DNA from: Sphingosinicella sp942492965
GTDB taxonomy: Bacteria; Pseudomonadota; Alphaproteobacteria; Sphingomonadales; Sphingomonadaceae
Length of the DNA stretch: 64,000 nucleotides
NCBI GenBank assembly: GCA_942492965.1
Contig: OW818656.1
Coordinates: forward strand, 2,790,001 to 2,854,000
Direction of reading: 5' to 3'
Shown: positions 10,802 to 21,608 of the stretch, piece by piece
Numbering within the stretch: the stretch's first letter is position 1
Layout: every line of letters starts with the position of its first letter
Translations under genes and position numbers: made by a program
The notes under the pieces: model-generated
Seen by the model: only the letters and a program-made list of their open reading frames with translations
Database searches by the model: none
What the model was told of the DNA's origin: nothing

Positions 10802-11815
10802 TCAGGCGCTTGCAAGCGCGGGCGCGGCCAATTCCATCGGGTGGACGCCAAGGCGTCCGAACAGCGCCGCATCCTTGCTGTCGCCCGCGTTCGGCGTGGT
10901 CAGCAGCCGGTCGCCGGTGAAGATGCTGTTCGCGCCCGCCATGAAGCAGAGCGCCTGCGCGCTATCCGACATGCTCTCGCGGCCCGCGGAGAGTCGCACC
11001 ATGCTTTCGGGCATCAGGATGCGCGCGACCGCAACGGTGCGGACGAACTCGATCTCGTCGATCTTCGCGAGCGGCGTGTCGGCGAGCATGTCGCCAAGCA
11101 CGGTGCCCTTCACCGGCACGAGCGCGTTGATCGGCACGCTTTCGGGGTGATGCGGAAGGGTGGCGAGCGCGTGCAGGAAGCCGACGCGGTCGCTGCGCGT
11201 TTCGCCCATGCCGACGATGCCGCCCGAGCACACATTGATGCCCGCGCCGCGCACGTTTTCCAGCGTTTCGATGCGATCCTCGAAGGTGCGCGTGGTGATG
11301 ACGTTGGCGTAGTTTTCGGGCGAAGTGTCGATGTTGTGGTTGTAATAGTCGAGGCCCGCCTCGGCGAGCTGGCGGGACTGGTCGGCGGTGAGCATCCCGA
11401 GCGTCATGCAGGTTTCGAGGCCCATCGCGCGGACGCCCTTCACCATCTCGACGATCGCGGGCATGTCGCGGTCCTTGGGGCTGCGCCACGCCGCGCCCAT
11501 GCAGAACCGGCCCGAGCCTGCGTCCTTCGCGGCGCGCGCTTCGGTGAGCACGGCGTCCACGTCCATCAGCTTTTCGGCCTTGAGGCCCGTTTCGGCGCTC
11601 GCGGACTGGCTGCAATAGCCGCAATCCTCGGGGCAGCCGCCGGTCTTGATCGAGAGCAGCGTCGAGAGCTGCACCGCGTTCGGATCGAAGTGCGCGCGGT
11701 GGACGGTCTGCGCCTCGTACATCAGGTCCGCGAACGGCAGGTCGAACAGCGCGGCGACTTCGTCGCGCGTCCAGTCGGTGCGGATTTCGCGGGCGATGGG
11801 ATTGTGGACGTTCAT
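10802..11815 (-). CDS. bioB: Biotin synthase
   Basis: BioB is a radical-SAM enzyme that inserts sulfur into dethiobiotin. The 337-residue protein has the SAM cluster motif at Cys61, Cys65 and Cys68 (GGCPEDCGYCSQS) and the conserved sections YYNHNIDTSPE, CSGGIVGMGE and PINALVPVKGT. The start ATG 11815 has an AGGGA ten bases upstream; a TTG six bases further up is less likely. It lies 13 bases after pccB on the same strand, which fits supply of biotin to the carboxylase encoded by pccA and pccB. Confidence 0.95.
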   Translation of the reverse strand: MNVHNPIAREIRTDWTRDEVAALFDLPFADLMYEAQTVHRAHFDPNAVQLSTLLSIKTGGCPEDCGYCSQSASAETGLKAEKLMDVDAVLTEARAAKDAGSGRFCMGAAWRSPKDRDMPAIVEMVKGVRAMGLETCMTLGMLTADQSRQLAEAGLDYYNHNIDTSPENYANVITTRTFEDRIETLENVRGAGINVCSGGIVGMGETRSDRVGFLHALATLPHHPESVPINALVPVKGTVLGDMLADTPLAKIDEIEFVRTVAVARILMPESMVRLSAGRESMSDSAQALCFMAGANSIFTGDRLLTTPNAGDSKDAALFGRLGVHPMELAAPALASA

Positions 11816-11828
11816 TGGCAAGTCCCTT

Positions 11829-13361
<1,533 letters not shown>

Positions 13362-13505
13362 CGGCAAGTTCCCCGGTCCGTTTGTCGATTCGTCACCGCG
13401 CTTAGCGGGGTGGGGCGGCGATGTCACGCCCGCGCGAGATGTGCTACGTTCGCGCCCGGCGGCTTCAGGGCCCCGCCCGTGCCGCCTGAACCAGGGGAGG
13501 GAGAT

Positions 13506-14060
13506 ATGGGCAGACTGCTCGTCGGCAGCCTCGTCGCTGCCGTTGCAATGTTCCTGATCGGCTTTGTGTTCTACGGTACGCCTTTGTTCTCAAGCGTCTA
13601 CAAGACGGCGCCATTTGAAACGCAGATGGCGGTGCAGGACGCGCTGAAGGCGCTGCCTGCGAGCGGCACCTATTTCATCCCGATGGGCGAGGACGAGGCG
13701 GCGATGGCGGCGCACCGCGCCGGGCCAACCGCGATGCTGCGCGTGAACCTGCAGGGCTCCGAGATAATGGACCCCGCGGTGATGGTGAAGGGCCTCGTCC
13801 ACATGGCGGTCTGCGCCTTCCTGCTCGGCCTCTTGCTGCTGCGCGTCGCGCCCAAAATCTGGAACTTCGGCGAACGCATGGCGGTCGTCGTGCTCGCGAG
13901 CCTCGCGGTGGTCGTCTTCTCCCGGCTGGGCGAGCCGATCTGGTTCGGGGCGGACTGGCCGTATACGCTCTATGTGGCGGTGGCTGATCTGATCTCGCTC
14001 ACCGTCGCGGGGTTCATCCTCGCGAAGTGGTTCCTGCCGAAGTCGCATCCAGCAGGCTGA
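13506..14060 (+). CDS. Hypothetical four-helix membrane protein
   Basis: I do not recognise a named family. The 184-residue protein, starting at ATG 13506 behind GGGGAGGGA, has an N-terminal helix (LLVGSLVAAVAMFLIGFVFYG), a periplasmic or soluble stretch of about 75 residues, and three further helices (MVKGLVHMAVCAFLLGLLLL, MAVVVLASLAVVVFSRLG, YTLYVAVADLISLTVAGFILA). It is divergent from pccB. Its last 47 bases overlap the 3' end of the convergent ATP12 gene, which is more overlap than is usual for convergent genes. Confidence 0.75.
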   Translation: MGRLLVGSLVAAVAMFLIGFVFYGTPLFSSVYKTAPFETQMAVQDALKALPASGTYFIPMGEDEAAMAAHRAGPTAMLRVNLQGSEIMDPAVMVKGLVHMAVCAFLLGLLLLRVAPKIWNFGERMAVVVLASLAVVVFSRLGEPIWFGADWPYTLYVAVADLISLTVAGFILAKWFLPKSHPAG

Positions 14061-14736
14061 GGAAACGGGCGGCGGCTTCGAACGCCGCGCGGCGCGCGGC
14101 GAGCGCTGCGGTCGCTTCGGCATCGTCGCCCCATTTTTCGGCCTGATACAGCTCGTCGAGATGTGCCGCGGCAAACGCCGCGTCCGCATCCGCTTCGCCC
14201 TCGGCGAGCGCAAGCGCGATGACGAGTGAGCCTGCGATGGTGACGAGCGGCTGCATCGCCGCGAGCTTCCAGGCGTCCGTGCCCCGAAGCGCGGCGGCGA
14301 GGCGCTGCACCGCTGCCGCATCCTGCGCGACGTGCGTGATGCCGTCCGTCACGCGGAGCGCGGCGTCGTAGCGTCTCAGCGCGAAGGCGACGAACGGGTC
14401 CCACGCCTCGGCCTGCCGCGCCGCGAGGTCGGCGGGCGCATCGGCGCGGTAGCAGACAAGGTCGGATTCCGCATAGACGGCGAGGCCCGCCGCGAACGCC
14501 TGCGGGTCCGGCTGCACATGGTCGATCGCGGCGTTCGCGAGCCCGGTCATCGGCATTGTCGCGGGCAGGATTTTATCGCCCTGCGCATCCCACTCCTCCG
14601 CGACCGCGGCGGCGAGCGCGGCGGTCGGCAGGGTGAGGGGCGCGCGCTTCGGCGTCCGCACCGGCCGTCCGTCGAGCGTGATCCGCCACGCGCCGTCTTC
14701 GGGAACGGCGGCAACCGCCGTGTAGAACCGCCTCAC
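14014..14736 (-). CDS. ATP12 family chaperone (F1-ATPase assembly)
   Basis: ATP12 proteins bind the F1 alpha subunit during ATP synthase assembly in mitochondria and alphaproteobacteria. The 240-residue protein has the family start (RRFYTAVAAVPEDGAWRITLDGRPVRTP), ESDLVCYRA and WDPFVAF, and AAAHLDELYQAEKWGDD near the end. GTG 14736 overlaps the upstream TGA by four bases (GTGA) and gives the usual N-terminus; ATG 14763 would add nine residues. It is the last gene of the rarA-to-ATP12 operon. Confidence 0.9.
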   Translation of the reverse strand: MRRFYTAVAAVPEDGAWRITLDGRPVRTPKRAPLTLPTAALAAAVAEEWDAQGDKILPATMPMTGLANAAIDHVQPDPQAFAAGLAVYAESDLVCYRADAPADLAARQAEAWDPFVAFALRRYDAALRVTDGITHVAQDAAAVQRLAAALRGTDAWKLAAMQPLVTIAGSLVIALALAEGEADADAAFAAAHLDELYQAEKWGDDAEATAALAARRAAFEAAARFLSLLDATSAGTTSRG

Positions 14737-14954
14737 CTGCCGCCTGTTTCCTTGCTGCGCCACGCGCGGCGCAGCATCGCTGGAATGATCAGCGTTTCAA
14801 AGAGGCCGATGAGGAAGACGGCTTTTCCGATCATCTCGTCCTGAAAGCCGCCGATGCCCTTGCGCCAGATGAGCAGCCCGACGGCCATGACGATCAGCCC
14901 GCCGATGCGCATCGCGTTCAGCAGGATCCAGCGAGTCTTCGCCGGGTCGCTCAT
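14733..14954 (-). CDS. Small two-helix membrane protein
   Basis: This 73-residue protein has two hydrophobic segments (WILLNAMRIGGLIVMAVGLLIW and AVFLIGLFETLIIPAML), probably with a short loop containing KGIGGFQDEM. Its ATG at 14954 overlaps the HAD phosphatase stop by four bases and its stop overlaps the ATP12 start by four bases, so it is translated within the operon. Small proteins of this type occur between HAD and ATP12 genes in sphingomonads, but no function is known to me. Confidence 0.75.
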   Translation of the reverse strand: MSDPAKTRWILLNAMRIGGLIVMAVGLLIWRKGIGGFQDEMIGKAVFLIGLFETLIIPAMLRRAWRSKETGGR

Positions 14955-15616
14955 GCGTGCTTTTCCAGCTCGGCAAGCAGCGCGCCGAAATCGGCGGCGA
15001 CATGGCGTGCGCCTGCGGCAGTGAGTTCCTGCGGCTCGTGATAACCCCAATTCACGCCGATCGCATGGGTGCGCGCTGCCACCGCCATTTCCATGTCGAA
15101 CACGGTGTCGCCGATCATCACCGTGTCTTCGCGCCGCGCGCCGGTTTCCGCCATCGCCGTCTGGATCATCGACGGGTGCGGCTTCGATGGATGCCGGTCC
15201 GCCGTCTGCAGCGTAACGAAGCGGCCGTGAATCTCGTGGTGCATCAGCGTGAGCGCGAGGCCCCGATCGGACTTTCCCGTGGCGACGCCGAGCAGCCAGC
15301 CGCTGCGTTCAAGCTGGATGAGCCCGTCGCGAACACCGGGATAGAGCGGCTCCGCGGCAAGCCCGCCGTTCGCGCGCCGGCCCTGAAAGGCGAGCTTGTA
15401 ATCTTCCGCGAGGCGGTCGTGAAAGTCGGCTTCCGCGCCGGGCAGCAGCACCGCCATCGCCTCGGCGAGCGACAGGCCGACAACGCGCCGCACGGCGTGC
15501 CGGTCCGGTGCGTCGAGGCGGTGCTTCGCGAACGTGTCGCCCATGCAATCGATGATGTTTGCCTGGCTGTCGACGAGCGTGCCGTCGCAATCGAAGATCG
15601 CGAGGCGAACCGTCAT
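14951..15616 (-). CDS. HAD superfamily hydrolase (phosphoglycolate-phosphatase-like)
   Basis: The 221-residue protein contains the HAD motifs in order: motif I IFDCDGTLVDSQ (nucleophile Asp8, acid Asp10), a helical cap, motif II/III region LGVATGKSDRG and KPHPSM, and motif IV VMIGDTVFDMEMA. This is a C1-capped, PGP/Gph-like phosphatase; the natural substrate may be 2-phosphoglycolate or another small phosphoester. It overlaps both neighbours by four bases (ATGA). Confidence 0.88.
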   Translation of the reverse strand: MTVRLAIFDCDGTLVDSQANIIDCMGDTFAKHRLDAPDRHAVRRVVGLSLAEAMAVLLPGAEADFHDRLAEDYKLAFQGRRANGGLAAEPLYPGVRDGLIQLERSGWLLGVATGKSDRGLALTLMHHEIHGRFVTLQTADRHPSKPHPSMIQTAMAETGARREDTVMIGDTVFDMEMAVAARTHAIGVNWGYHEPQELTAAGARHVAADFGALLAELEKHA

Positions 15617-16740
15617 TTCTTGCCCCGTTTCGGCGCTACGCGTCCGCTGCCCCGGCGGTTGCGGTGCGAATCGCGGCGTTCGCGGCGGGCGTCGCGAGCC
15701 TTGTGCCGCGCCTTGCGCTCTTCGGCACCCGGATCGACGAGTTCCTCTTCAAGTGGGAGGTCGCCGATCGACGCGTCGAAACCGATGGTGGCGAGGGTCT
15801 CCGAGAAGTGCGGCGCGGGCTCGGCCTTGATGTCGAGGGTCTTGCCGCCCGGAAGCTCGATCACCAGCCGCCGCGCGTGCAGGTGCAGCTTGCGCGAGAC
15901 GCTGCCCGAAAGGAACGCTTCCTTGCCGCCGTATTTCACATCGCCGACGATGGGATGGCCGATCGCGGCGGCATGAACGCGAAGCTGATGCGTGCGGCCG
16001 GTCAGCGGCTGCATCTCCAGCCACGCCGCGCGGCTGGCGGCGCGCTCGATGCGCCGATAACGCGTTACGGCGCGCTGCCCCCCGTCTTCATCGATATGCA
16101 TTTTCTCGCCGCCGGTGCCCGGCTGCTTGCTGATGGGCAGGTCGATCATGCCGTCGCGAATCTCGGGCACGCCCATCACGATCGCCCAGTAAAGCTTCCT
16201 GGCGGTGCGGCCCGCGAACGCCTTCGAGAAGTGCGCCGCCGCGCGCGACGTCCGCGCGAGGAGGAGCACGCCGCTCGTGTCCTTGTCGAGCCGGTGGACG
16301 AGTTTCGGCCGGTCGGTGCGGTCGAAGATCAGCGCATCGAGCAGCCCGTCGACATGCTCGGTCATCTTCGTGCCGCCCTGCGTGGCGAGGCCCGCGGGCT
16401 TGTTGAGCACGATGGCGTACTCGTCGCGGTAGATGACGAGGCTCTGCGCGAATTCGATCTGGTCGTCCGTCAGCGCCCGGCGTTCCGGTTTCTTCACCGA
16501 CATGATCATCGGCGCCGCCGCCTCGGCCGGGGGCACGCGGATGCTCTGTCCGCTTTCGATGCGGTCGCCCGGCTGCGCGCGCTTGCCGTCCAGCCGGAGC
16601 TGGCCGGTGCGCGCCCACATGGCGACCGTTGTGAAGCTGGTGTCGGGCAGATGCCGCTTGAACCAGCGGTCGAGCCGGATGCCGTCGTCGTCCTCGCCGA
16701 CGGTGAACTGGCGGACGCTGTCGCTGTCGTTCTGGCTCAT
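15613..16740 (-). CDS. rluC: RluC/RluD-family 23S rRNA pseudouridine synthase
   Basis: The 375-residue protein has an N-terminal S4-like domain (DDDGIRLDRWFKRHLP), the catalytic motif LVHRLDKDTSGVLLLAR containing the essential Asp, then PLTGRTHQLRVHAAAIGHPIVGDVKYGG. It isomerises uridine to pseudouridine in 23S rRNA. The C-terminal tail is very basic (ARHKARDARRERRDSHRNRRGS). ATG 16740 overlaps the crcB stop by four bases. The same frame remains open upstream through crcB into the DUF429 gene, but the internal S4 start shows where this protein begins. RluC and RluD are hard to separate by eye. Confidence 0.88.
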   Translation of the reverse strand: MSQNDSDSVRQFTVGEDDDGIRLDRWFKRHLPDTSFTTVAMWARTGQLRLDGKRAQPGDRIESGQSIRVPPAEAAAPMIMSVKKPERRALTDDQIEFAQSLVIYRDEYAIVLNKPAGLATQGGTKMTEHVDGLLDALIFDRTDRPKLVHRLDKDTSGVLLLARTSRAAAHFSKAFAGRTARKLYWAIVMGVPEIRDGMIDLPISKQPGTGGEKMHIDEDGGQRAVTRYRRIERAASRAAWLEMQPLTGRTHQLRVHAAAIGHPIVGDVKYGGKEAFLSGSVSRKLHLHARRLVIELPGGKTLDIKAEPAPHFSETLATIGFDASIGDLPLEEELVDPGAEERKARHKARDARRERRDSHRNRRGSGRVAPKRGKK

Positions 16741-17114
16741 ACCAGCGCCTTTCCGATGAAAAGCGCGGCGACCGAAACCACAACGGAGGCCGTCACGTAA
16801 CCGATCGCGGTCAGCGCCGCGCCGCGCTCCATCATCGCCACGACATCGAGCGAGAAGGCCGAGAAGGTCGTGAACCCGCCGAGCACGCCGGCGCCGAGCA
16901 GCAAACGCAGCGGCTCGCTGCCGCCGCGCGCCGCGAGGATGCCGACAAGCAGCCCCATCAGCAGCCCGCCGACCACGTTGACGATCAGCGTCCCCCACGG
17001 GAAGTTCGGGCCAAAGAGGCGCAGCGAGGCCATGCCGACGCCATGCCGCAGCATCGCGCCCACGGCGCCGCCCGCACCCACAAGGAAGAAATGTCCGATC
17101 ATCGGCGGTGTCAT
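16737..17114 (-). CDS. crcB: Fluoride exporter CrcB/FluC
   Basis: The 125-residue, four-helix protein has the family signatures VGAGGAVGAMLRH at the N-terminus, GTLIVNVVGGLLMGLL with the conserved Asn, and GVLGGFTTFSAFSLD, which lines the fluoride pore. Dimers export fluoride from the cytoplasm. It begins three bases after the DUF429 stop and overlaps rluC by four bases. No fluoride riboswitch is seen before it, as expected inside an operon. Confidence 0.93.
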   Translation of the reverse strand: MTPPMIGHFFLVGAGGAVGAMLRHGVGMASLRLFGPNFPWGTLIVNVVGGLLMGLLVGILAARGGSEPLRLLLGAGVLGGFTTFSAFSLDVVAMMERGAALTAIGYVTASVVVSVAALFIGKALV

Positions 17115-17117
17115 GGC

Positions 17118-17970
17118 TCAGCGCACGCCGAACGTCCAGCCTTCGGTGCGCGCGACGGCGCTCGTCGAGACCTGCTGGATGCCAGTAATCCGCATCGTCC
17201 GCGATGCGACGAAGACCGGCGGCGGTGACGAGAACATCGGTTTCGTGATCGGCAAGCCATCGGTCAGCGGTAAACGGAAGGGAATTGAAACCCGCGAGCG
17301 CCGTGTTGAGATCGGCAAGACTGCGCAGCTTGAGCCCGCGCCCGCCCGAGAGGCGGATGAAGGCGCGGCAATAGATTTCGACGAGGAGCGAGCCTCCGGC
17401 GGGCGGCGGATCGAACGGCCACACCGGCACGCGGCCCGCCAGATGGTGGAGCAGGCGCATTCCCGCGAAGCTCGCCTTCGCGACCTGCGCCGCGCCGATC
17501 GCATCGAAGACCGTGGAGGGCTTGCCGCCGCCCGACGCATTGAACGCGGCCTCGCATTCGCGAAGGTGCATGAAGTCCGCCTTTGTACCGTCCGCCTTGC
17601 CGAAGTAGAAATGTCGCCGGAAGCTGCGTTCGAGGAAGGATGCGGCGCCGAGGTCTTCATCCTCGCAGGCGGCGTCCACGAAAGCCCAGAACGCGCGCGC
17701 TTCATCTGGCGCGCTATCTCCCGGAAGATAGGCGCCGCGCGCGACGAACGGCGGCGCGAAGCTGAAATCCATGCCCACGAGCGTCGGCGGTCCATCAGCA
17801 AGCGCCGCGATCCAGTCCAGCACCTCCGTGCGCGACCAGACATGGCCGGGCTTCACCAGACGCGGCGGCGCATCGCCCGCCTCGGCGACCGAAACCGCGA
17901 TGCCTTTGTGGCGGCTGCCCTTGGCGCCGGACCAGTCGATCGCGGCAAAGCGCGCGAAACGGCCCTTCAA
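17118..17970 (-). pseudogene. DUF429 family protein, frameshifted near its C-terminus
   Basis: Starting at ATG 17970 the frame encodes a DUF429 (RNase-H-like, predicted nuclease) protein: FAAIDWSGAKGS, LVGMDFSFAPPF, GGGKPSTVFDAIGAAQVAKASF and LVEIYCRAFIRL. After DADYWHPAGL the family-like ending AVARTEGWTFGVR continues in another frame and stops at 17118. The interval is 853 bases, one more than a multiple of three, so one base gained or two lost between about 17150 and 17180 would restore a normal protein of about 284 residues. This may be a real mutation or an assembly error. Without the shift the frame runs open through crcB into rluC. It follows the serine hydrolase by ten bases. Confidence 0.72.
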
Positions 17971-17980
17971 GCGCGCATCT

Positions 17981-19319
<1,339 letters not shown>

Positions 19320-19333
<14 letters not shown>

Positions 19334-20630
19334 GGCGTTCCTCCCACCAGGCCAGCCGCTCGCTGACGCGCTTTTCGAAGCCCCGTTCGGTGGGGCGGTA
19401 ATAGGTTTCGGGCCGCATCTCTTCGGGCCAGTAATTGTCGCCGGAAAAGCCGCCCTCGGCATCGTGATCGTAGGCGTAGTCCTTGCCGTAGCCGATGTCC
19501 TTCATCAGCTTCGTCGGCGCGTTCAGGATGTTCGCAGGAGGCATCAGCGATCCGGTTTCGCGCGCGGATCGCCATGCCGCCTTCTGCGCCACGTAGGCCG
19601 CGTTCGATTTGGGCGCGGTCGCGCAGTAGAGACAGGCCTGCACGATGGCGAGTTCGCCTTCGGGGGAGCCCAGGAAATCGTAAGCGTCCTTCGCGGCCAT
19701 GCACTGGACGAGCGCCTGCGGGTCGGCGAGGCCGATGTCCTCGCTCGCGAAGCGGACGAGGCGGCGCAGCACGTAAAGCGGTTCCTCGCCCGCTGTCAGC
19801 ATCCGCGCGAGATAATAGAGCGCCGCCTGTGGGTCTGACCCGCGCATCGATTTGTGAAGCGCCGAGATGAGGTTGTAATGCCCCTCGCGGTCCTTGTCGT
19901 AGACGGCGACGCGGCGGTGCAGCAGGTCGCGCAGGCCCGCGGGATCGAGCGGTGCGTCGAGGTGCACCGACATCAGCGTTTCAATCTGGTTGAGCAGGAA
20001 GCGGCCATCTCCGTCCGTTGAATGGAGGAGCGCCTCGCGGGCTTCGGGGGTGAGGGGCAGGGGGCGGCCGAAATCGGCCTCCGCGCGTTGCAGAAGCTCT
20101 TCGAGCGCCGCTTCGTTCAGCCGGTGGACGAGCAGCACCTGGCAGCGCGAAAGGAGCGCGGCGTTGAGTTCGAAGCTCGGGTTCTCGGTGGTGGCGCCGA
20201 CGAGCGTCACCGTGCCGTCCTCCACGAAGGGCAGGAAACCGTCCTGCTGCGCGCGGTTGAAGCGGTGGATCTCGTCCACGAACAGCAGCGTCTTCTGCCC
20301 GATCTTCGCGTATTCGCGCGCCTCGGCGAAGGCCTTCTTCAGGTCGGCGACGCCCGAGAACACCGCCGAGATCTGCACGAAGCGAAGGCCGACCGCGTCC
20401 GCAAGCAGGCGCGCGATCGTGGTCTTTCCGGTGCCCGGCGGCCCCCAGAAGATGATGCTCGAAAGCTTGCCCGCCGCCACCATCCGGCCGATCGCGCCTT
20501 CGGGGCCGGTCAGGTGTTCCTGCCCGACGACTTCATTCAGCGCACGGGGCCGCAGCCGCTCTGCAAGCGGTGCGTCGGCAGCGGGCCGCGCATCGGGTTT
20601 CGGAGAATCCTTGGCGAAGAGATCAGACAT
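19320..20630 (-). CDS. rarA: Replication-associated recombination protein A (AAA+ ATPase)
   Basis: RarA/MgsA is a clamp-loader-like AAA+ ATPase that works at stalled replication forks. The 436-residue protein has the lead segment LAERLRPRALNEVVGQEHL, Walker A GPPGTGKT (about 63-70), Walker B LLFVDEIHRFNRAQQD, sensor 1 VTLVGATTENPSFELN, and the C-terminal MgsA domain (MRGSDPQAALYYLARML, EDIGLADPQAL). It is the first gene of a minus-strand operon reaching ATP12 and is divergent from a PadR regulator. Confidence 0.95.
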
Positions 20631-20688
20631 GGGGCGCGGACTTTAGTCGTCTCGGACGCGGCGCAAAAGCGTCTTGCGCTCGACGTAT

Positions 20689-20702
20689 TAAGATATATCT
20701 TA
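20689..20702. promoter_or_regulatory. Perfect 14-bp palindrome before padR
   Basis: TAAGATATATCTTA is a perfect inverted repeat centred 41 bases upstream of the padR start, in an AT-rich island between rarA and padR. Its position next to a gene for a dimeric PadR regulator suggests an autoregulatory operator. Binding is inferred, not shown. Confidence 0.6.
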
Positions 20703-20736
20703 GAGTCTACATAGTGAGTCGAAAGGTATCGAAGAT

Positions 20737-21318
20737 ATGATGGGACACAGACACGGCCACCACCCGCGGTGGCGCGGTCGTCGCGGTTGGGGCGGCTTCG
20801 CCGAAGCCCTCGCTGGCCTCGGCGCCGCAATGGAAGGCGACGAGCGGGGACGCGGCCACCGCCGCCGCCGTCTCGGCGCGGGAGAGCTGCAACTGCTGCT
20901 GCTCTCGCTGGTCGAGGAGACCCCACTGCACGGTTATGCGATGATCGAGGCGATCGAGGCGCGCACCGGCGGCGCCTATGCGCCGAGCCCCGGTGTCGTC
21001 TATCCGACGCTGACCCTGCTCGCCGACATGGAACTTGCCGAGGAACGTCCCGACGGCAGCCGCAAGGTCTACGCCATCACGGCAAAGGGTAAGGCGCATC
21101 TCGACGAGCGCCGTGAAGAGCTGAACGCTCTCCTCGAACGGCTGGATGCTGCAGGCGAGGCCAACACCCGCGCCGACGCCGCGCCGGTCTGGCGCGCGAT
21201 GATGAACCTCGGCTCCGTGCTCAAGGGCCGCATGTGGGACAGAGGCGCCGACCGCGAGGCGATGCTCGAAGCCGCGCGCATTATCGATGAGGCCGCCCAC
21301 AAGATCGAAAGGCTCTGA
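20737..21318 (+). CDS. PadR family regulator with His-rich N-terminus (YqjI-like)
   Basis: The 193-residue protein has a short N-terminal His/Arg-rich segment (HRHGHHPRWRGRRGWGG) that could bind metal, followed by the PadR winged helix (LQLLLLSLVEETPLHGYAMIEAIE, TGGAYAPSPGVVYPTLTLL, GSRKVYAITAKGKAHL) and a C-terminal dimerisation helix. E. coli YqjI, a nickel- and iron-related PadR repressor of a ferric reductase gene, has the same layout. ATG 20737 follows GAAAGG. Two bases separate it from a DUF2218 gene, and a palindrome lies upstream. Metal response is inference. Confidence 0.85.
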   Translation: MMGHRHGHHPRWRGRRGWGGFAEALAGLGAAMEGDERGRGHRRRRLGAGELQLLLLSLVEETPLHGYAMIEAIEARTGGAYAPSPGVVYPTLTLLADMELAEERPDGSRKVYAITAKGKAHLDERREELNALLERLDAAGEANTRADAAPVWRAMMNLGSVLKGRMWDRGADREAMLEAARIIDEAAHKIERL

Positions 21319-21320
21319 GC

Positions 21321-21608
21321 ATGGCGACTGCAACCGCCGCCATTCCGACGACGAACGGCAGCCGCTACATGCAGCAGCTCTGCAAGCACTGGAGCCACAA
21401 GTTTGACGTGAGCTTCGACGCCGCGCAGGGCCGGGTTAAATTCTCAGAAGCGACGGTCATCATGACTGCTGAGCCCGAGGCACTCGCCGTGGTTCTCGAT
21501 GCGGACGATGCGGGCGTTCTCGAGCGGATGAAAGATGTGGTGGCGAGCCACCTCGATCGCTTCGCCTTCCGTGAGGCGCCGCTTACGTTCCGCTGGCTTG
21601 CCGCCTAG
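21321..21608 (+). CDS. DUF2218 domain protein
   Basis: The 95-residue protein matches the small DUF2218 family: RYMQQLCKHWSHKF near the start, then a short strand-rich middle (GRVKFSEATVIMTAEPEALAVVL) and HLDRFAFREAPLTFRW at the end. DUF2218 genes are often found beside iron-uptake or PadR genes; the biochemical role is unknown. It is coupled to padR by a two-base gap, and its end overlaps the convergent symporter gene by four bases. Confidence 0.85.
   Translation: MATATAAIPTTNGSRYMQQLCKHWSHKFDVSFDAAQGRVKFSEATVIMTAEPEALAVVLDADDAGVLERMKDVVASHLDRFAFREAPLTFRWLAA

Noticed and set aside
15613..17970. A single 785-codon fusion protein of DUF429 and pseudouridine synthase
   Set aside because: The middle part has no domain character, covers crcB in the wrong frame, and rluC has its own coupled start at 16740.
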